Made by a program: the position numbers and the translations under genes
Origin: JAVBLP01 sp052034625
GTDB taxonomy: Bacteria; Elusimicrobiota; Endomicrobiia; Endomicrobiales; Endomicrobiaceae
Length of the DNA: 64,000 bases
Assembly (NCBI GenBank): GCA_052034625.1
Contig: JBPOII010000005.1
Location: forward strand, 16,161 to 80,160
Direction: 5' to 3'
Shown here: positions 55,103 to 63,880 of the stretch, piece by piece
How positions within the stretch are numbered: position 1 is the first letter of the stretch
Layout of the letters: every line of letters begins with the position of its first letter
Notes under the pieces: model-generated
Told to the model about the DNA's origin: nothing
What the model saw: only the letters and a program-made list of their open reading frames with translations
The model's database searches: none

Positions 55103-55120
55103 TTTTTACTCGTCAAAAAA

Positions 55121-55157
55121 TATGACAGAACCTTATAATCTTAAAGGTTCTGTCATA
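55121..55157 (-). terminator. Strong intrinsic terminator after rpmE
   Basis: A perfect 14-bp stem (arms at 55121-55134 and 55144-55157) with a nine-base loop; on the minus strand six T follow. It lies between rpmE and prfA. Confidence 0.88.
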
Positions 55158-55173
55158 ATATTTTGTTTATATT

Positions 55174-55509
55174 CTACTTTTCTTTTGATTCTTTGCTTTT
55201 CTTTACCGCTGTTTTTGCTTTTTTCGGTGAAGTCGTAAGAACTTTTCCCGATGTTTTTCTTGGAACGGGAGCTTTCTTTACGGCTTTTTTCCTGACAACA
55301 GTTTTACCTCCTGTTGCAGCAAAACGTTTCTGGAATTTTTCTACTCTTCCAGCTGTGTCTATAAGTTTCTGCTTACCTGTAAAGAAAGGATGGCAGTTTG
55401 AGCAGATCTCAAGCCTGATAGTAGGTTTTGTTGAACGGGTCTTAAAAGTATAACCGCATGCACAAGAGACCGTGCATTCTTCATATTTTGGGTGTATTGC
55501 GTCTTTCAT
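55174..55509 (-). CDS. rpmE: 50S ribosomal protein L31 with basic C-terminal tail
   Basis: 111 residues. The first ~70 are L31: MKDAIHPKYEECTVSCACGY, then EICSNCHPFFTGKQK, with the zinc-binding cysteines (C+ type). The remaining ~40 residues are a Lys/Ala/Thr-rich basic tail ending KKSKESKEK, unusual for L31 though also seen in some actinobacterial-like or candidate-phylum proteins. Own promoter and terminator make it monocistronic. Confidence 0.93.
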   Translation of the reverse strand: MKDAIHPKYEECTVSCACGYTFKTRSTKPTIRLEICSNCHPFFTGKQKLIDTAGRVEKFQKRFAATGGKTVVRKKAVKKAPVPRKTSGKVLTTSPKKAKTAVKKSKESKEK

Positions 55510-55547
55510 TTATAAACTTCTCCTTTTATTTAAAAAATTAATGGTTT

Positions 55548-55576
55548 ATTATGCAATATTTTTAAGTATTAGTCAA
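55548..55576 (-). promoter_or_regulatory. Promoter of rpmE
   Basis: Minus strand TTGACT (55576-55571) and CATAAT (55553-55548), 17-base spacer; start near 55541, about 32 bases before the ATG. Confidence 0.7.
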
Positions 55577-55606
55577 ATATTATATTAATTATATACATTT
55601 TAAGAG

Positions 55607-55690
55607 AATTACGAATTAACGACAAAGGCGACAACAGCAACGATAACGGCAGCTCCTTCTGAAAAGCTCCGCTTTTCTCAGGAAGACAAT
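55607..55690 (+). repeat. Dispersed intergenic repeat, copy C, with adjoining hairpin
   Basis: 55607-55627 matches copy B at 20 of 21 positions. The block continues with a GACAA/CAACA-rich stretch and a GAAAAGC-TCC-GCTTTTC hairpin near 55657-55673. It lies just behind rho but has no T-tract, so it is not a classical terminator. No reading frame is supported here. Confidence 0.55.
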
Positions 55691-55697
55691 ACGACAA

Positions 55698-56984
55698 TCA
55701 CAGCCCTTCAAGGCTTGAAAGTTCCATCTGTTTTAAAAAATCTTTATTTGACTTTGAGGTAAGCAGTCTCTTTTTAAGTTCTTCCATTACCTCAATAGAG
55801 TTCATTGAATGCATCCATTTTCTGAGTATCCACATCTTATTCTTCTCATCTTCAGTAAGCAGGAGCTCTTCTTTTCTTGTACCTGAGCGTAAAAGGTCTA
55901 TAGCCGGGAACACTCTTCTGTCGGCAAGCTTTCTGTCGAGATAAACTTCGCAATTGCCGGTTCCTTTAAACTCTTCAAATATAACATCGTCCATTCTGCT
56001 GCCTGTTTCTATAAGAGTAGTTCCTATTATAGTTAAACTGCCGCCTTCTTCAATATTTCTTGCTGCACCGAAAAATCTTTTAGGTCTCTGGAGGGCATTT
56101 GAATCAAGACCACCTGAAAGTACTCTTCCGCTTGACGGTATCGCTGTATTATAGGCTCTTGCAAGCCTAGTAATTGAATCAAGCAGAACAACTACATCTT
56201 TGCCGTTCTCAACCATTCTTTTCGCTTTTTCCAAAACCATTTCAGCGACCTGTATATGTCTGTCAGAAGGTTCATCAAAAGTTGAAGATATGACTTCGCC
56301 TTTAATAGAACGCTGCATATCCGTAACTTCTTCCGGTCTTTCATCTATCAAAAGAACCATCAATGTTATTTCTGGATTATTTTGCGTTATGGCATTTGCG
56401 ATCTTTTGCATAAGAACGGTTTTACCGGTACGAGGAGGAGCATTAAGTAATACTCTCTGGCCTTTTCCTATAGGTACAAGCATATCTATAATTCTTGTAG
56501 ATATCTCTTCCTTTTTGGTTTCCAAAACTATTTTTTCATCCGGATAAAGAGGAGTGAGATTATCAAAAAGTGAACGTTCCCTTATATTTTCAAGATTTTC
56601 CTGTCCATTAATTGATTTTACTTGAAGAAGAGCAAAAAAGCGTTCCTGTTCTTTAGGAGGACGTACATAACCTGCAACAGTATCACCCTTTCTCAATGCA
56701 AATTTCTTTATCTGTGAAGGAGATATATATATATCGTCCGGACCTGGGAGATAATTATAGTCTGGCGAGCGTAAAAAACCGAATCCGTCAGGTAATATCT
56801 CTAAAACACCTTCATCGTAAACCAGATTATTTTCTTTTGTTTGTGCTTCGAGGATTTTTGCGATAAGTTCCTGTTTTCTTAAACCTGCTACAGTATCAAC
56901 CTTGAGATCTTTTGCAAGTTTTGTCAACTCAGCCATTGTACGTTTTGCCAAAGCCGACACATCCATAGATTTCTCTTTTTCCAT
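55698..56984 (-). CDS. rho: Transcription termination factor Rho
   Basis: 428 residues. N-terminal helix bundle (~1-48), cold-shock RNA-binding domain (~55-125) with DGFGFLRSPDYNYLPGPDDIY, and the ATPase with NAPPRTGKTVLM (P-loop), LLIDERPEEVTDM and DSITRLARAYN. A hexameric helicase that ends untranslated transcripts. GGAGG stands ahead of the ATG. The upstream 179-base gap holds only tandem AT-rich repeats and no clear promoter. Confidence 0.97.
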   Translation of the reverse strand: MEKEKSMDVSALAKRTMAELTKLAKDLKVDTVAGLRKQELIAKILEAQTKENNLVYDEGVLEILPDGFGFLRSPDYNYLPGPDDIYISPSQIKKFALRKGDTVAGYVRPPKEQERFFALLQVKSINGQENLENIRERSLFDNLTPLYPDEKIVLETKKEEISTRIIDMLVPIGKGQRVLLNAPPRTGKTVLMQKIANAITQNNPEITLMVLLIDERPEEVTDMQRSIKGEVISSTFDEPSDRHIQVAEMVLEKAKRMVENGKDVVVLLDSITRLARAYNTAIPSSGRVLSGGLDSNALQRPKRFFGAARNIEEGGSLTIIGTTLIETGSRMDDVIFEEFKGTGNCEVYLDRKLADRRVFPAIDLLRSGTRKEELLLTEDEKNKMWILRKWMHSMNSIEVMEELKKRLLTSKSNKDFLKQMELSSLEGL

Positions 56985-57053
56985 TAACTCCTCCAGAGTT
57001 TTTACACACAGCTAAAACACTTAAATGATTGTTTTTTACAGAATACGCCTATA

Positions 57054-57166
57054 GATTTTTTTGATTTGTAATGATTTTCCATTTTGGATTTTTTTGATTT
57101 GAATTTTGAATAATGAATAACCAGGATGAATAAATATTATTATCAGGTTGAATAAATATTATATTA
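57054..57166 (+). repeat. Tandem AT-rich direct repeats between coaE and rho
   Basis: GATTTTTTTGATTTG occurs at 57054-57068 and again at 57087-57101. To the right CAGGATGAATAAATATTA (57122 on) is repeated as CAGGTTGAATAAATATTA (57144 on), a 22-base period; the second copy runs into the end of coaE. They look like slippage or decay products; no regulatory site is evident. Confidence 0.55.
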
Positions 57167-57757
57167 TTTTTCTTCTGCTGTCAATAACTTATAAAGTTCT
57201 CTGACTTTCTTGCCAAGCAAGTTTTTAGGTCCGGAATTATCAATAACAAAATCTGCCATTTCTACTTTTTTTTCTATCGGCATCTGTGAATTTATTCTTT
57301 TTTCTACTTGTTCAGCATTTAATTTATCCCTTAATGCAAGACGTTTTGCCTGAACATCATAAGGTGCCCAGACAACTACTATCTTATCACATATTCTGTC
57401 GAGACCTACTTCAAACAGCAGAGGAGCATTTATTACGACATTATACTTTTTATATTTTTTTGAGATTATTTCATTTATACGCGAGATAATATAAGCATGA
57501 AGTATTTTTTCAACACGGAGTTTAGATTCAGGATCGGTAAAGATAATTTCAGCAAGTTTTTTTCTGTTAAGTGTACCGTTCTTTTTTAATATTGAATCCC
57601 CAAAATACTTTACAAGCTCGCTTAGAGCGGGCATACCTTTTGCAGTAAGCTGGCGGGATATGGCATCTGCATCTATAGTATATGCACCGAGTTTTTCAAA
57701 ATGTTTTGCACTTTCACTTTTGCCTGTTGCTATACCGCCGGTTAATCCTATTATCAT
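57164..57757 (-). CDS. coaE: Dephospho-CoA kinase
   Basis: 197 residues. GLTGGIATGKSE is the P-loop at 4-15, DADAISRQL follows at ~34, and NAPLLFEVGLD is the conserved CoaE segment. Last step of coenzyme A synthesis. The start overlaps the polA stop by four bases, a common polA-coaE neighbourhood. Confidence 0.96.
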   Translation of the reverse strand: MIIGLTGGIATGKSESAKHFEKLGAYTIDADAISRQLTAKGMPALSELVKYFGDSILKKNGTLNRKKLAEIIFTDPESKLRVEKILHAYIISRINEIISKKYKKYNVVINAPLLFEVGLDRICDKIVVVWAPYDVQAKRLALRDKLNAEQVEKRINSQMPIEKKVEMADFVIDNSGPKNLLGKKVRELYKLLTAEEK

Positions 57758-60489
57758 TTTCCCTCTTTATCCATCGTTCCCCAGTTTTTTCCTGTTTTAA
57801 CGTCAACGATGAGCGGAACATTTAAGTTTATAGCGTTTTCCATTTTATATTTTATCATTTTTGCAAGTTTTTTTGCTTTGTTTTCTGAAACTTCAAATAA
57901 GAGATCGTCATGGACTTGCAAAAGCATAACCGCTTCATAAGCACTTTCATCTTTTTTAAGTTCATTATATATATTTATCATTGCGATTTTAATAATATCA
58001 GCTGATGTTCCCTGTATCGGAGTATTCATAGCCATTCTTTCACCGGCAGCCCGCACTTGTCCATTAGATGATCTAAGTTCCGGCATATATCTTATTCTTC
58101 CGGTAACAGTACGGACAAAACCTTCGTTTTTTGCATCCTCTACAACTTTGCTCATCCATTTTTTTACACCGCTGTAACGGAGAAAATATCCGTCAATATA
58201 TTCTTTTGCCTGTGCAAAAGATATTGAAAGCTGTTTAGATAATCCAAATGGAGACATCCCGTAAACTATACCAAAATTGATAGATTTTGCGGCACTCCTT
58301 AAATTATCCGGTACTTTTTCATTTTTACCTATACCGAAAACTTCTCTTGCTGTAGCACTATGTATATCTTCTCCGTCATTAAAAGCTTTTATCAATTTTT
58401 CATCACCGGAAATATGGGCAAGCACTCTTAGATCTATCTGGGAATAATCCGCAGATACAAAAACTTTTTTATTTTCAGGAATAAAAGATTTTCTGAACTC
58501 TCTGCCATATGCCGATTTTATAGGAATATTTTGAAGATTCGGGTCTGTAGATGAAAGTCTGCCTGTCGTAGTAACAGCTTGATTAAAGATAGTATGTATT
58601 CTGTCCCCGTAATAAGTGCAGTAATTGCTTATAGGATCAATGTATGTTGTTTTAAGCTTTTGAAGTTCTCTGAATTTTAATACCTCGGAAGGAAATTCAT
58701 AAGAAGAAAGTTCAGTAAGGACTTCTTCATCAGTAGAATAGCCCGTTTTAGTTTTCTTTATAACAGGAAGATTGAGTTTTTCAAACATTATGGATGAAAG
58801 TTGTTTAGGAGAATTGATATTAAATTCCGTACCGGCAATCTTATAGATATTCGATTCTATGTTTTTTATCTCGGAAACTACCTTTCCATTAAACTCTCTT
58901 AAAAATTCCGTATCAACCTTTATGCCTGCAATCTCCATATCAGACAAAACCTCTATCAGCGGCATTTCAATATTAAAGAACAGATTTTCAAGTTTTTTTG
59001 TTTTTATCTCTTCTTCAAATCTTTCATATAAGTGAAAAGATGCATAAGATATTGAATTGGCATATTGAGCAGTAAGTTTTATTGAGGCATCTGAAAAAGA
59101 GAGTTTTTTTGAAGCTTTTCCCAAATAGCTTTCATCTGCAGCATCAAAACACAAATACTCTTCAGACATTTCTCGGACATCATTAGAGTTTCCTGGATTT
59201 AAACAGTAAGATGCCAACATTGTATCAAAAAATATATTTTTTACTTGGAAACCCAAAGATTTATATATATTGATCTCATGCTTAAGATCATGACCGGTTT
59301 TCTTTATTTTATCAGAATCTAAAATCTGTTCGAATATCTCTTTGAAATCTTCGAAAGATATCTGTTTTGTCATAAATTCATTGTGTCCGACAGGAATATA
59401 ATAAGCTGTGCCTCCTGTATAAAAAGAGACACCGACTATCTGGGCTTTTAATGAATCTGTGCTGGAGCCTATTGTTTTTATAGAAAGTATGCCTTTTTCT
59501 TTTATTTCTTTTACAACCGATATCGCTTTTTCTTTTGTATCAACTATTTCCGATATAAAAGAAGGTAAAACTTTTTCTTTTTTATTATCAGCTTGTGCAA
59601 TAACACCTTGATGTGTTTTTCCTTCTCCGTCTTCACCCTTGAAATTGAAATATTTATTTATAAGGCTGTTAAACTCATACTTTTCAAAAAAAGGAACAGC
59701 TTTGCTTTCATCAAGATCCTTGTTTATGAATTCTTCAAGGTCATAATTTATAGGAACGTCAGAATTTAGTTTTACAAGTGCTTTGCTTTTTAGAGCAGCC
59801 TCTTTGCCTTCTTGTAGTAAAATACCTGTTTTGCCTTTTACATTTGAGGCATTTGACAAAACATTATCAAGAGTACCGTATTCCTTGATAAGTTTAACAG
59901 CTGTTTTTTCCCCTATACCTTTTATTCCGGGAACATTATCCGAAGCGTCGCCCATAAGTGAAAAAACATCAAGAAGCTGTTTTGGAGGAACACCGAATTT
60001 TTCTTCAACCTTAGCTTCATCATACATTATGTCTTTGGAATCATTCCACACTAATATATCTTCATTTTCAACAAGCTGGAGAATATCTTTATCTCCCGTA
60101 ACTATTACGGTTTCAATATTTTCTTTTTGATTTTTTTTTGCGATCGTGGCGATAAGATCATCAGCTTCAAAACCTTTAATTTCAACATCAGCAATATTAA
60201 GAGCCCTGACAGCTTCACGTGCTATAGGCATTTGGCTTATAAGTTCTTCCTCAAGAGGTTTTCTGTGTGCTTTATAATCTTTAAATATTTCGTGTCTGAA
60301 ATTCTTATCAGGATAATCAAAACAGGCCGCTATATAACCGGGCTTAAAAGTGTTTTTTATTTTAAGCAAAAGTTTAATAAACCCGAAAACAGCATTTACC
60401 TGCTGGTTTTTAGAAGTAGAAAGCAGAGGTAAAGCATGATAGGCTCTGTGAATATATGCATTGGCATCAATTATGAAAAATTTTTTCAT
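57754..60489 (-). CDS. polA: DNA polymerase I
   Basis: 911 residues with 5' nuclease (~1-300), 3'-5' exonuclease-like (~310-495) and polymerase (~500-911) regions. Polymerase motifs: DYSQIDLR at 681-688, RSAAKSINFGIVYG, and VHDDLLFE around D861-D862. Two glutamates usual in this family are Asp here: the motif A Glu (E. coli E710) is D686 and the motif C Glu (E883) is D862. The exonuclease acids are missing: LSIKTIGS replaces the DTET-type motif, and no acid stands at the expected motif III sites. So proofreading is probably lost, as in Taq. Repair and Okazaki processing role otherwise normal. Confidence 0.96.
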   Translation of the reverse strand: MKKFFIIDANAYIHRAYHALPLLSTSKNQQVNAVFGFIKLLLKIKNTFKPGYIAACFDYPDKNFRHEIFKDYKAHRKPLEEELISQMPIAREAVRALNIADVEIKGFEADDLIATIAKKNQKENIETVIVTGDKDILQLVENEDILVWNDSKDIMYDEAKVEEKFGVPPKQLLDVFSLMGDASDNVPGIKGIGEKTAVKLIKEYGTLDNVLSNASNVKGKTGILLQEGKEAALKSKALVKLNSDVPINYDLEEFINKDLDESKAVPFFEKYEFNSLINKYFNFKGEDGEGKTHQGVIAQADNKKEKVLPSFISEIVDTKEKAISVVKEIKEKGILSIKTIGSSTDSLKAQIVGVSFYTGGTAYYIPVGHNEFMTKQISFEDFKEIFEQILDSDKIKKTGHDLKHEINIYKSLGFQVKNIFFDTMLASYCLNPGNSNDVREMSEEYLCFDAADESYLGKASKKLSFSDASIKLTAQYANSISYASFHLYERFEEEIKTKKLENLFFNIEMPLIEVLSDMEIAGIKVDTEFLREFNGKVVSEIKNIESNIYKIAGTEFNINSPKQLSSIMFEKLNLPVIKKTKTGYSTDEEVLTELSSYEFPSEVLKFRELQKLKTTYIDPISNYCTYYGDRIHTIFNQAVTTTGRLSSTDPNLQNIPIKSAYGREFRKSFIPENKKVFVSADYSQIDLRVLAHISGDEKLIKAFNDGEDIHSATAREVFGIGKNEKVPDNLRSAAKSINFGIVYGMSPFGLSKQLSISFAQAKEYIDGYFLRYSGVKKWMSKVVEDAKNEGFVRTVTGRIRYMPELRSSNGQVRAAGERMAMNTPIQGTSADIIKIAMINIYNELKKDESAYEAVMLLQVHDDLLFEVSENKAKKLAKMIKYKMENAINLNVPLIVDVKTGKNWGTMDKEGK

Positions 60490-60522
60490 TGTTTTCTAAA
60501 GGCTGGCCGAAGTTTATTTCTG

Positions 60523-61443
60523 TTAACGCTTCATTTCTTGTTCTTCTATATAATATTGCGCACTTATGGCCGCCTGTGCACCGTCTGAAGCGGCAGTTAC
60601 AACTTGTCTCAGTTGTTTTTGCCTTATATCCCCGCAGGCAAAAATCCCGGGAATCGAAGTTTTCATATTTTCATCAGTTATTATATATCCGTATTCGTCC
60701 AAATTGAGGATAGAGAAAGGCGGAGTATTTGGCAGTAACCCTATAAATACAAAAATGCCGTCTATTTGTATCTCTTGTTCCTGACCTGTTTTAACATTTG
60801 AAACTTTGAGTTTTTCAATTTTATCTGTTCCTATAACTTTCAATGGTATTGTATCATACATTACTGAAATATTTGCGCAGGATAACATTTTTTCCTGGAG
60901 TATTTTGGCAGCTCTCAGTTCATCTCTTCTGTGTATAACTGTAACAGTTTTTGCAAATTTTGACAGATATATGGCTTCCTGTATAGCTGAATCTCCGCCG
61001 CCGACGACAATAACATTTTTATCTTTGTAAAAAGGTGCATCGCAAGTCGCACAAGAAGAAATACCTCTTCCTATAAATGCGTCTTCGCCTTCAATACCCA
61101 TACGTTTTACACTTGTTCCGGCAGCAATTATTATTGTTTTAGTTTCGTAGACAGAATTAGCGGTTATTACTTTATTTATATTGCCGTCTTCAATGCTTAT
61201 AACTTCATCATAAACTATTGAAGCACCAAAATCTTTTACCTGTGCTTCAAGTTTCATTGCAAGCTCAAATCCGTTTATTCCTCCATTAAAGCCTGGATAA
61301 TTTTCAAGCCAATCAGTTATAGCTATTTGTCCGCCGCAACCTGCTTTTTCAATTAAAAGAGTGTTGAGTCTTGCCCTTGATGCATAAATAGCAGCTGTCA
61401 ATCCAGCAGGACCGCCGCCTACAATAATCACATCATATATCAT
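60523..61443 (-). CDS. trxB: Thioredoxin reductase
   Basis: 306 residues. FAD motif GGGPAGLTAAIYA (9-21), redox pair C131/C134 in SSCATCDAPF, NADPH motif GGGDSAIQEA and C-terminal ACGDIRQKQLRQV. It reduces thioredoxin; trxA is two genes upstream, with a periplasmic thioredoxin-like lipoprotein between them, so the three probably form one redox unit. Confidence 0.96.
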   Translation of the reverse strand: MIYDVIIVGGGPAGLTAAIYASRARLNTLLIEKAGCGGQIAITDWLENYPGFNGGINGFELAMKLEAQVKDFGASIVYDEVISIEDGNINKVITANSVYETKTIIIAAGTSVKRMGIEGEDAFIGRGISSCATCDAPFYKDKNVIVVGGGDSAIQEAIYLSKFAKTVTVIHRRDELRAAKILQEKMLSCANISVMYDTIPLKVIGTDKIEKLKVSNVKTGQEQEIQIDGIFVFIGLLPNTPPFSILNLDEYGYIITDENMKTSIPGIFACGDIRQKQLRQVVTAASDGAQAAISAQYYIEEQEMKR

Positions 61444-61454
61444 TACTGCTTTCC

Positions 61455-61934
61455 TTACTTTAAATTTTCTATCTGTTTTATCCAGTCTTTTTCAAGACCA
61501 TTGGCATAACCTGAATATTTTTTCGCAATATTTCCGTCTCTGTCAATTATAAAAAATGCAGGGATGCCGCTTATTTTATATTTTTTGCTTACATCATTAT
61601 CGGCATAAAGAACGGTATAGTCCATGCCTTGATCTTTCATAAACTTTTCCACGGTTTTATTATTTTCACCAAGATTTATGCCAAGTATTACAATATCACT
61701 GTTTCCGGCCGTTCTTTTATGCAGATCTTTTATTGCAGGAATAGAATTTCTGCAGGGAGGACACCAACTTGCCCAAAAATCAAGAAATACTATTTTCCCC
61801 TTATAATCAGAAAGCTTCACGAGATTCCCTTTTGTATCAAGAAGAGAGAAGTCAGATGCTTTTTCCGATGCACATGAGGTAGAAAAAAGAATTAATAATG
61901 CAAAAAATGATGCTAATGTTCTTTTAAATAACAT
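61455..61934 (-). CDS. TlpA/ResA-like thioredoxin lipoprotein
   Basis: 159 residues. An N-terminal hydrophobic stretch ends FSTSC with C21 as the likely lipidated cysteine. The rest is a thioredoxin fold with WCPPC (C58, C61) and a cis-Pro in SGIPAFF. Such proteins reduce or oxidise disulfides in the periplasm, for example in cytochrome maturation; no such genes are nearby. Overlaps trxA by 11 bases. Confidence 0.9.
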   Translation of the reverse strand: MLFKRTLASFFALLILFSTSCASEKASDFSLLDTKGNLVKLSDYKGKIVFLDFWASWCPPCRNSIPAIKDLHKRTAGNSDIVILGINLGENNKTVEKFMKDQGMDYTVLYADNDVSKKYKISGIPAFFIIDRDGNIAKKYSGYANGLEKDWIKQIENLK

Positions 61935-62241
61935 CGTCTAATACCTTTTGTATATCAGCTTTAGGCCTAAAGCCTACAATTTTCTGTATCGGAGCTCCGC
62001 CCTTAAACAATATTATGCATGGAATTGAAGTAATCTGGAACTTTGATGCAAGATTCATGTTTTCATCTGTGTTCAATTTACAGATCTTTGCTTTCCCTTG
62101 ATATTCTGCCGCAATTTCTTCAATAACAGGTGAAAGCATTTTGCAAGGACCGCACCATGGTGCCCAGAAATCTACAAGAACTACTTTCTCCGACTCTAAT
62201 ACTTCTTTTGAAAAATTTGATTCACTTAGGTTAATTACCAT
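61924..62241 (-). CDS. trxA: Thioredoxin
   Basis: 105 residues, standard cytosolic thioredoxin: DFWAPWCGPCK with C30/C33 and the cis-Pro in TSIPCIILF. Partner of TrxB. It lies 63 bases after fmt and overlaps the TlpA-like gene. Confidence 0.96.
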   Translation of the reverse strand: MVINLSESNFSKEVLESEKVVLVDFWAPWCGPCKMLSPVIEEIAAEYQGKAKICKLNTDENMNLASKFQITSIPCIILFKGGAPIQKIVGFRPKADIQKVLDDVI

Positions 62242-62304
62242 ATTATTCTCCTTATGTTATATAAATTATATAAAGCAGATTATACCAATTAATAAACGAA
62301 ATGG

Positions 62305-63249
62305 TCAATTAAGAAAATCGCCAACGGCTAACTGTCCGCCCTGTATGAAAGACCAAGCATCCATAATGGGCTTATTTTCAGGCTGAACTTTATTTATAAG
62401 CAGCCTGCCTTTACCGCAAACAACTATAAACCCGGTATTTTTTTTCAATTCAAACACTTTTCCCGGCTCATCGTTTAGACTACTGTCCTCAAAAACTTCA
62501 CATTTAATTATTTTTATTCTCTTGCCTTCAAGTTTTCCTTTTGTAATTATGGAATATGTGCCTGGCCAAGGATACAATCCCCGGGAAAGATTATAGATCT
62601 CTTCGGCACTTTTATTCCAGTCAATCAAACCATCCTCTTTTTTCAATGCAGGTGCATAAGAAACTTCACCTTGTTGGGCAATCCCTTCGCATTTCCCATC
62701 TTTAAAACATTCAAGAGTCTTATTCATAACACTTATCCCAAGAGGAATAAGCTTTGTGAACATACTTTCAGCAGTATCATATTCTTCAATATTGATCTTT
62801 TCCTGAACTAAAATAGCACCGGTATCAAGAGTTTTTTCAATATAAAATGAAGTGACTCCGGTTTCCGTATCTCCGTTAAATATTGCATATTGTACGGGAG
62901 CAGCCCCTCTATATTTTGGAAGAAGCGAGAAATGAATATTAAAAGTATTGTATTTAGGAAGAGTAAAAACAGATTCCGGTATAAGTCTTCCATAAGCAAC
63001 AGCTATACCGACATCTGCTTTAAAATGTTTTATTATATCAATAACTTCCGGAGCAAACTGTTCAGGCTGTATATATTCAATATTGTTTTCCTCAGAAAAA
63101 ACTTTAACTTCCGGAGGAGTAAGTTTTTGCCCTCTGGCAGCAGGTCTGTCAGGCATTGTAATACAAAGCAGATCATGTCCTTTCTTGTATAATTCTTCAA
63201 GGAAGGCTTTTGATATTGCAGCAGTACCGAAAAATAATATTTTCACCAT
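62305..63249 (-). CDS. fmt: Methionyl-tRNA formyltransferase
   Basis: 314 residues. NIHFSLLPKYRGAAPVQYAI is the formyl-folate and catalytic motif, and DTGAILVQEKI follows; the C-terminal OB-like domain binds tRNA. It formylates the initiator Met-tRNA, whose gene is at 12 kb. Overlaps def by 7 bases. Confidence 0.96.
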   Translation of the reverse strand: MVKILFFGTAAISKAFLEELYKKGHDLLCITMPDRPAARGQKLTPPEVKVFSEENNIEYIQPEQFAPEVIDIIKHFKADVGIAVAYGRLIPESVFTLPKYNTFNIHFSLLPKYRGAAPVQYAIFNGDTETGVTSFYIEKTLDTGAILVQEKINIEEYDTAESMFTKLIPLGISVMNKTLECFKDGKCEGIAQQGEVSYAPALKKEDGLIDWNKSAEEIYNLSRGLYPWPGTYSIITKGKLEGKRIKIIKCEVFEDSSLNDEPGKVFELKKNTGFIVVCGKGRLLINKVQPENKPIMDAWSFIQGGQLAVGDFLN

Positions 63250-63749
63250 TTACCCGCTTTTTTTCTTCTTTTTATCTCTTTTTCAACCTGTTTTCTCTTC
63301 CAATCAGGGAGATAATCTATAAAGAGTTTTGCATCAAGATGATCTATTTCATGCTGTATAGCTTTTGCAAGAAAGCCGGAAGCTTTAACTTTTTGAGATT
63401 TGCCGTTTATATCAGTATATTCAGCCTCTACATTTTGAAAACGGCTGACATTTTCATACAAACCCGGAAAAGATAAACAGCCTTCTTCTGCAGATATTTT
63501 ATTATCTCCTCCGGTAATCTTAGGATTTATCATAATCAAAGGATTATTTCTTTCAGGATCTACATCAATAACACACATTCTTATTGAAAGTCCAACCTGA
63601 GGGGCTGCAAGACCTACACCAGGAGCTGAATACATAGTTTCAAGCATATTGTTTGCCAGCTGTTTTATTTCTTCTGTTATTTTTTCTATAGGAACAGCTT
63701 TTTTTCTAAGTACCTGCTCTCCGTATTTTTTAATTTCCATTTTTGCCAT
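63243..63749 (-). CDS. def: Peptide deformylase
   Basis: 168 residues from the ATG at 63749, chosen because AGAAGGG lies before it and the family N-terminus (KYGEQVLRKKA) follows soon; the longer frame begins within or beyond the promoter. Motif 1 GVGLAAPQVG, motif 2 EGCLSFPG with the metal Cys, motif 3 QHEIDHLD with the HExxH zinc/iron ligands. It removes the N-formyl group from new proteins. First gene of the def-fmt-trxA-trxB-polA run. Confidence 0.96.
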   Translation of the reverse strand: MAKMEIKKYGEQVLRKKAVPIEKITEEIKQLANNMLETMYSAPGVGLAAPQVGLSIRMCVIDVDPERNNPLIMINPKITGGDNKISAEEGCLSFPGLYENVSRFQNVEAEYTDINGKSQKVKASGFLAKAIQHEIDHLDAKLFIDYLPDWKRKQVEKEIKRRKKAGKW

Positions 63750-63780
63750 TTTTTCCCTTCTTTTCATTATTTTGACGATT

Positions 63781-63809
63781 ATTTTAACATTTATCAGGAT
63801 AACTTTCAA
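63781..63809 (-). promoter_or_regulatory. Promoter of the def operon
   Basis: Minus strand TTGAAA (63809-63804) and TAAAAT (63786-63781), 17-base spacer, identical hexamers to the rpsB promoter. Start near 63774, about 25 bases before the chosen def ATG, which excludes the longer def start. Confidence 0.78.
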
Positions 63810-63810
63810 A

Positions 63811-63835
63811 TAAAAAACTCTCCATAAAAGGAGAG
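63811..63835 (-). terminator. Intrinsic terminator of the right-edge barrel gene
   Basis: CTCTCC (63818-63823) pairs with GGAGAG (63830-63835) around six bases; on the minus strand six T follow. It separates the right-edge gene from the def promoter. Confidence 0.8.
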
Positions 63836-63880
63836 CTGTTGATTGTCTTACTAATATTATTAAAGTGTTAAAGAGAAGTT

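Noticed and set aside
55657..55673. Hairpin behind rho as its terminator
   Set aside because: The stem is not followed by a T-tract on the minus strand and is part of a repeat block.
57054..57166. CRISPR array
   Set aside because: Only two copies of each short AT-rich word, with no regular repeat-spacer structure and no cas genes.
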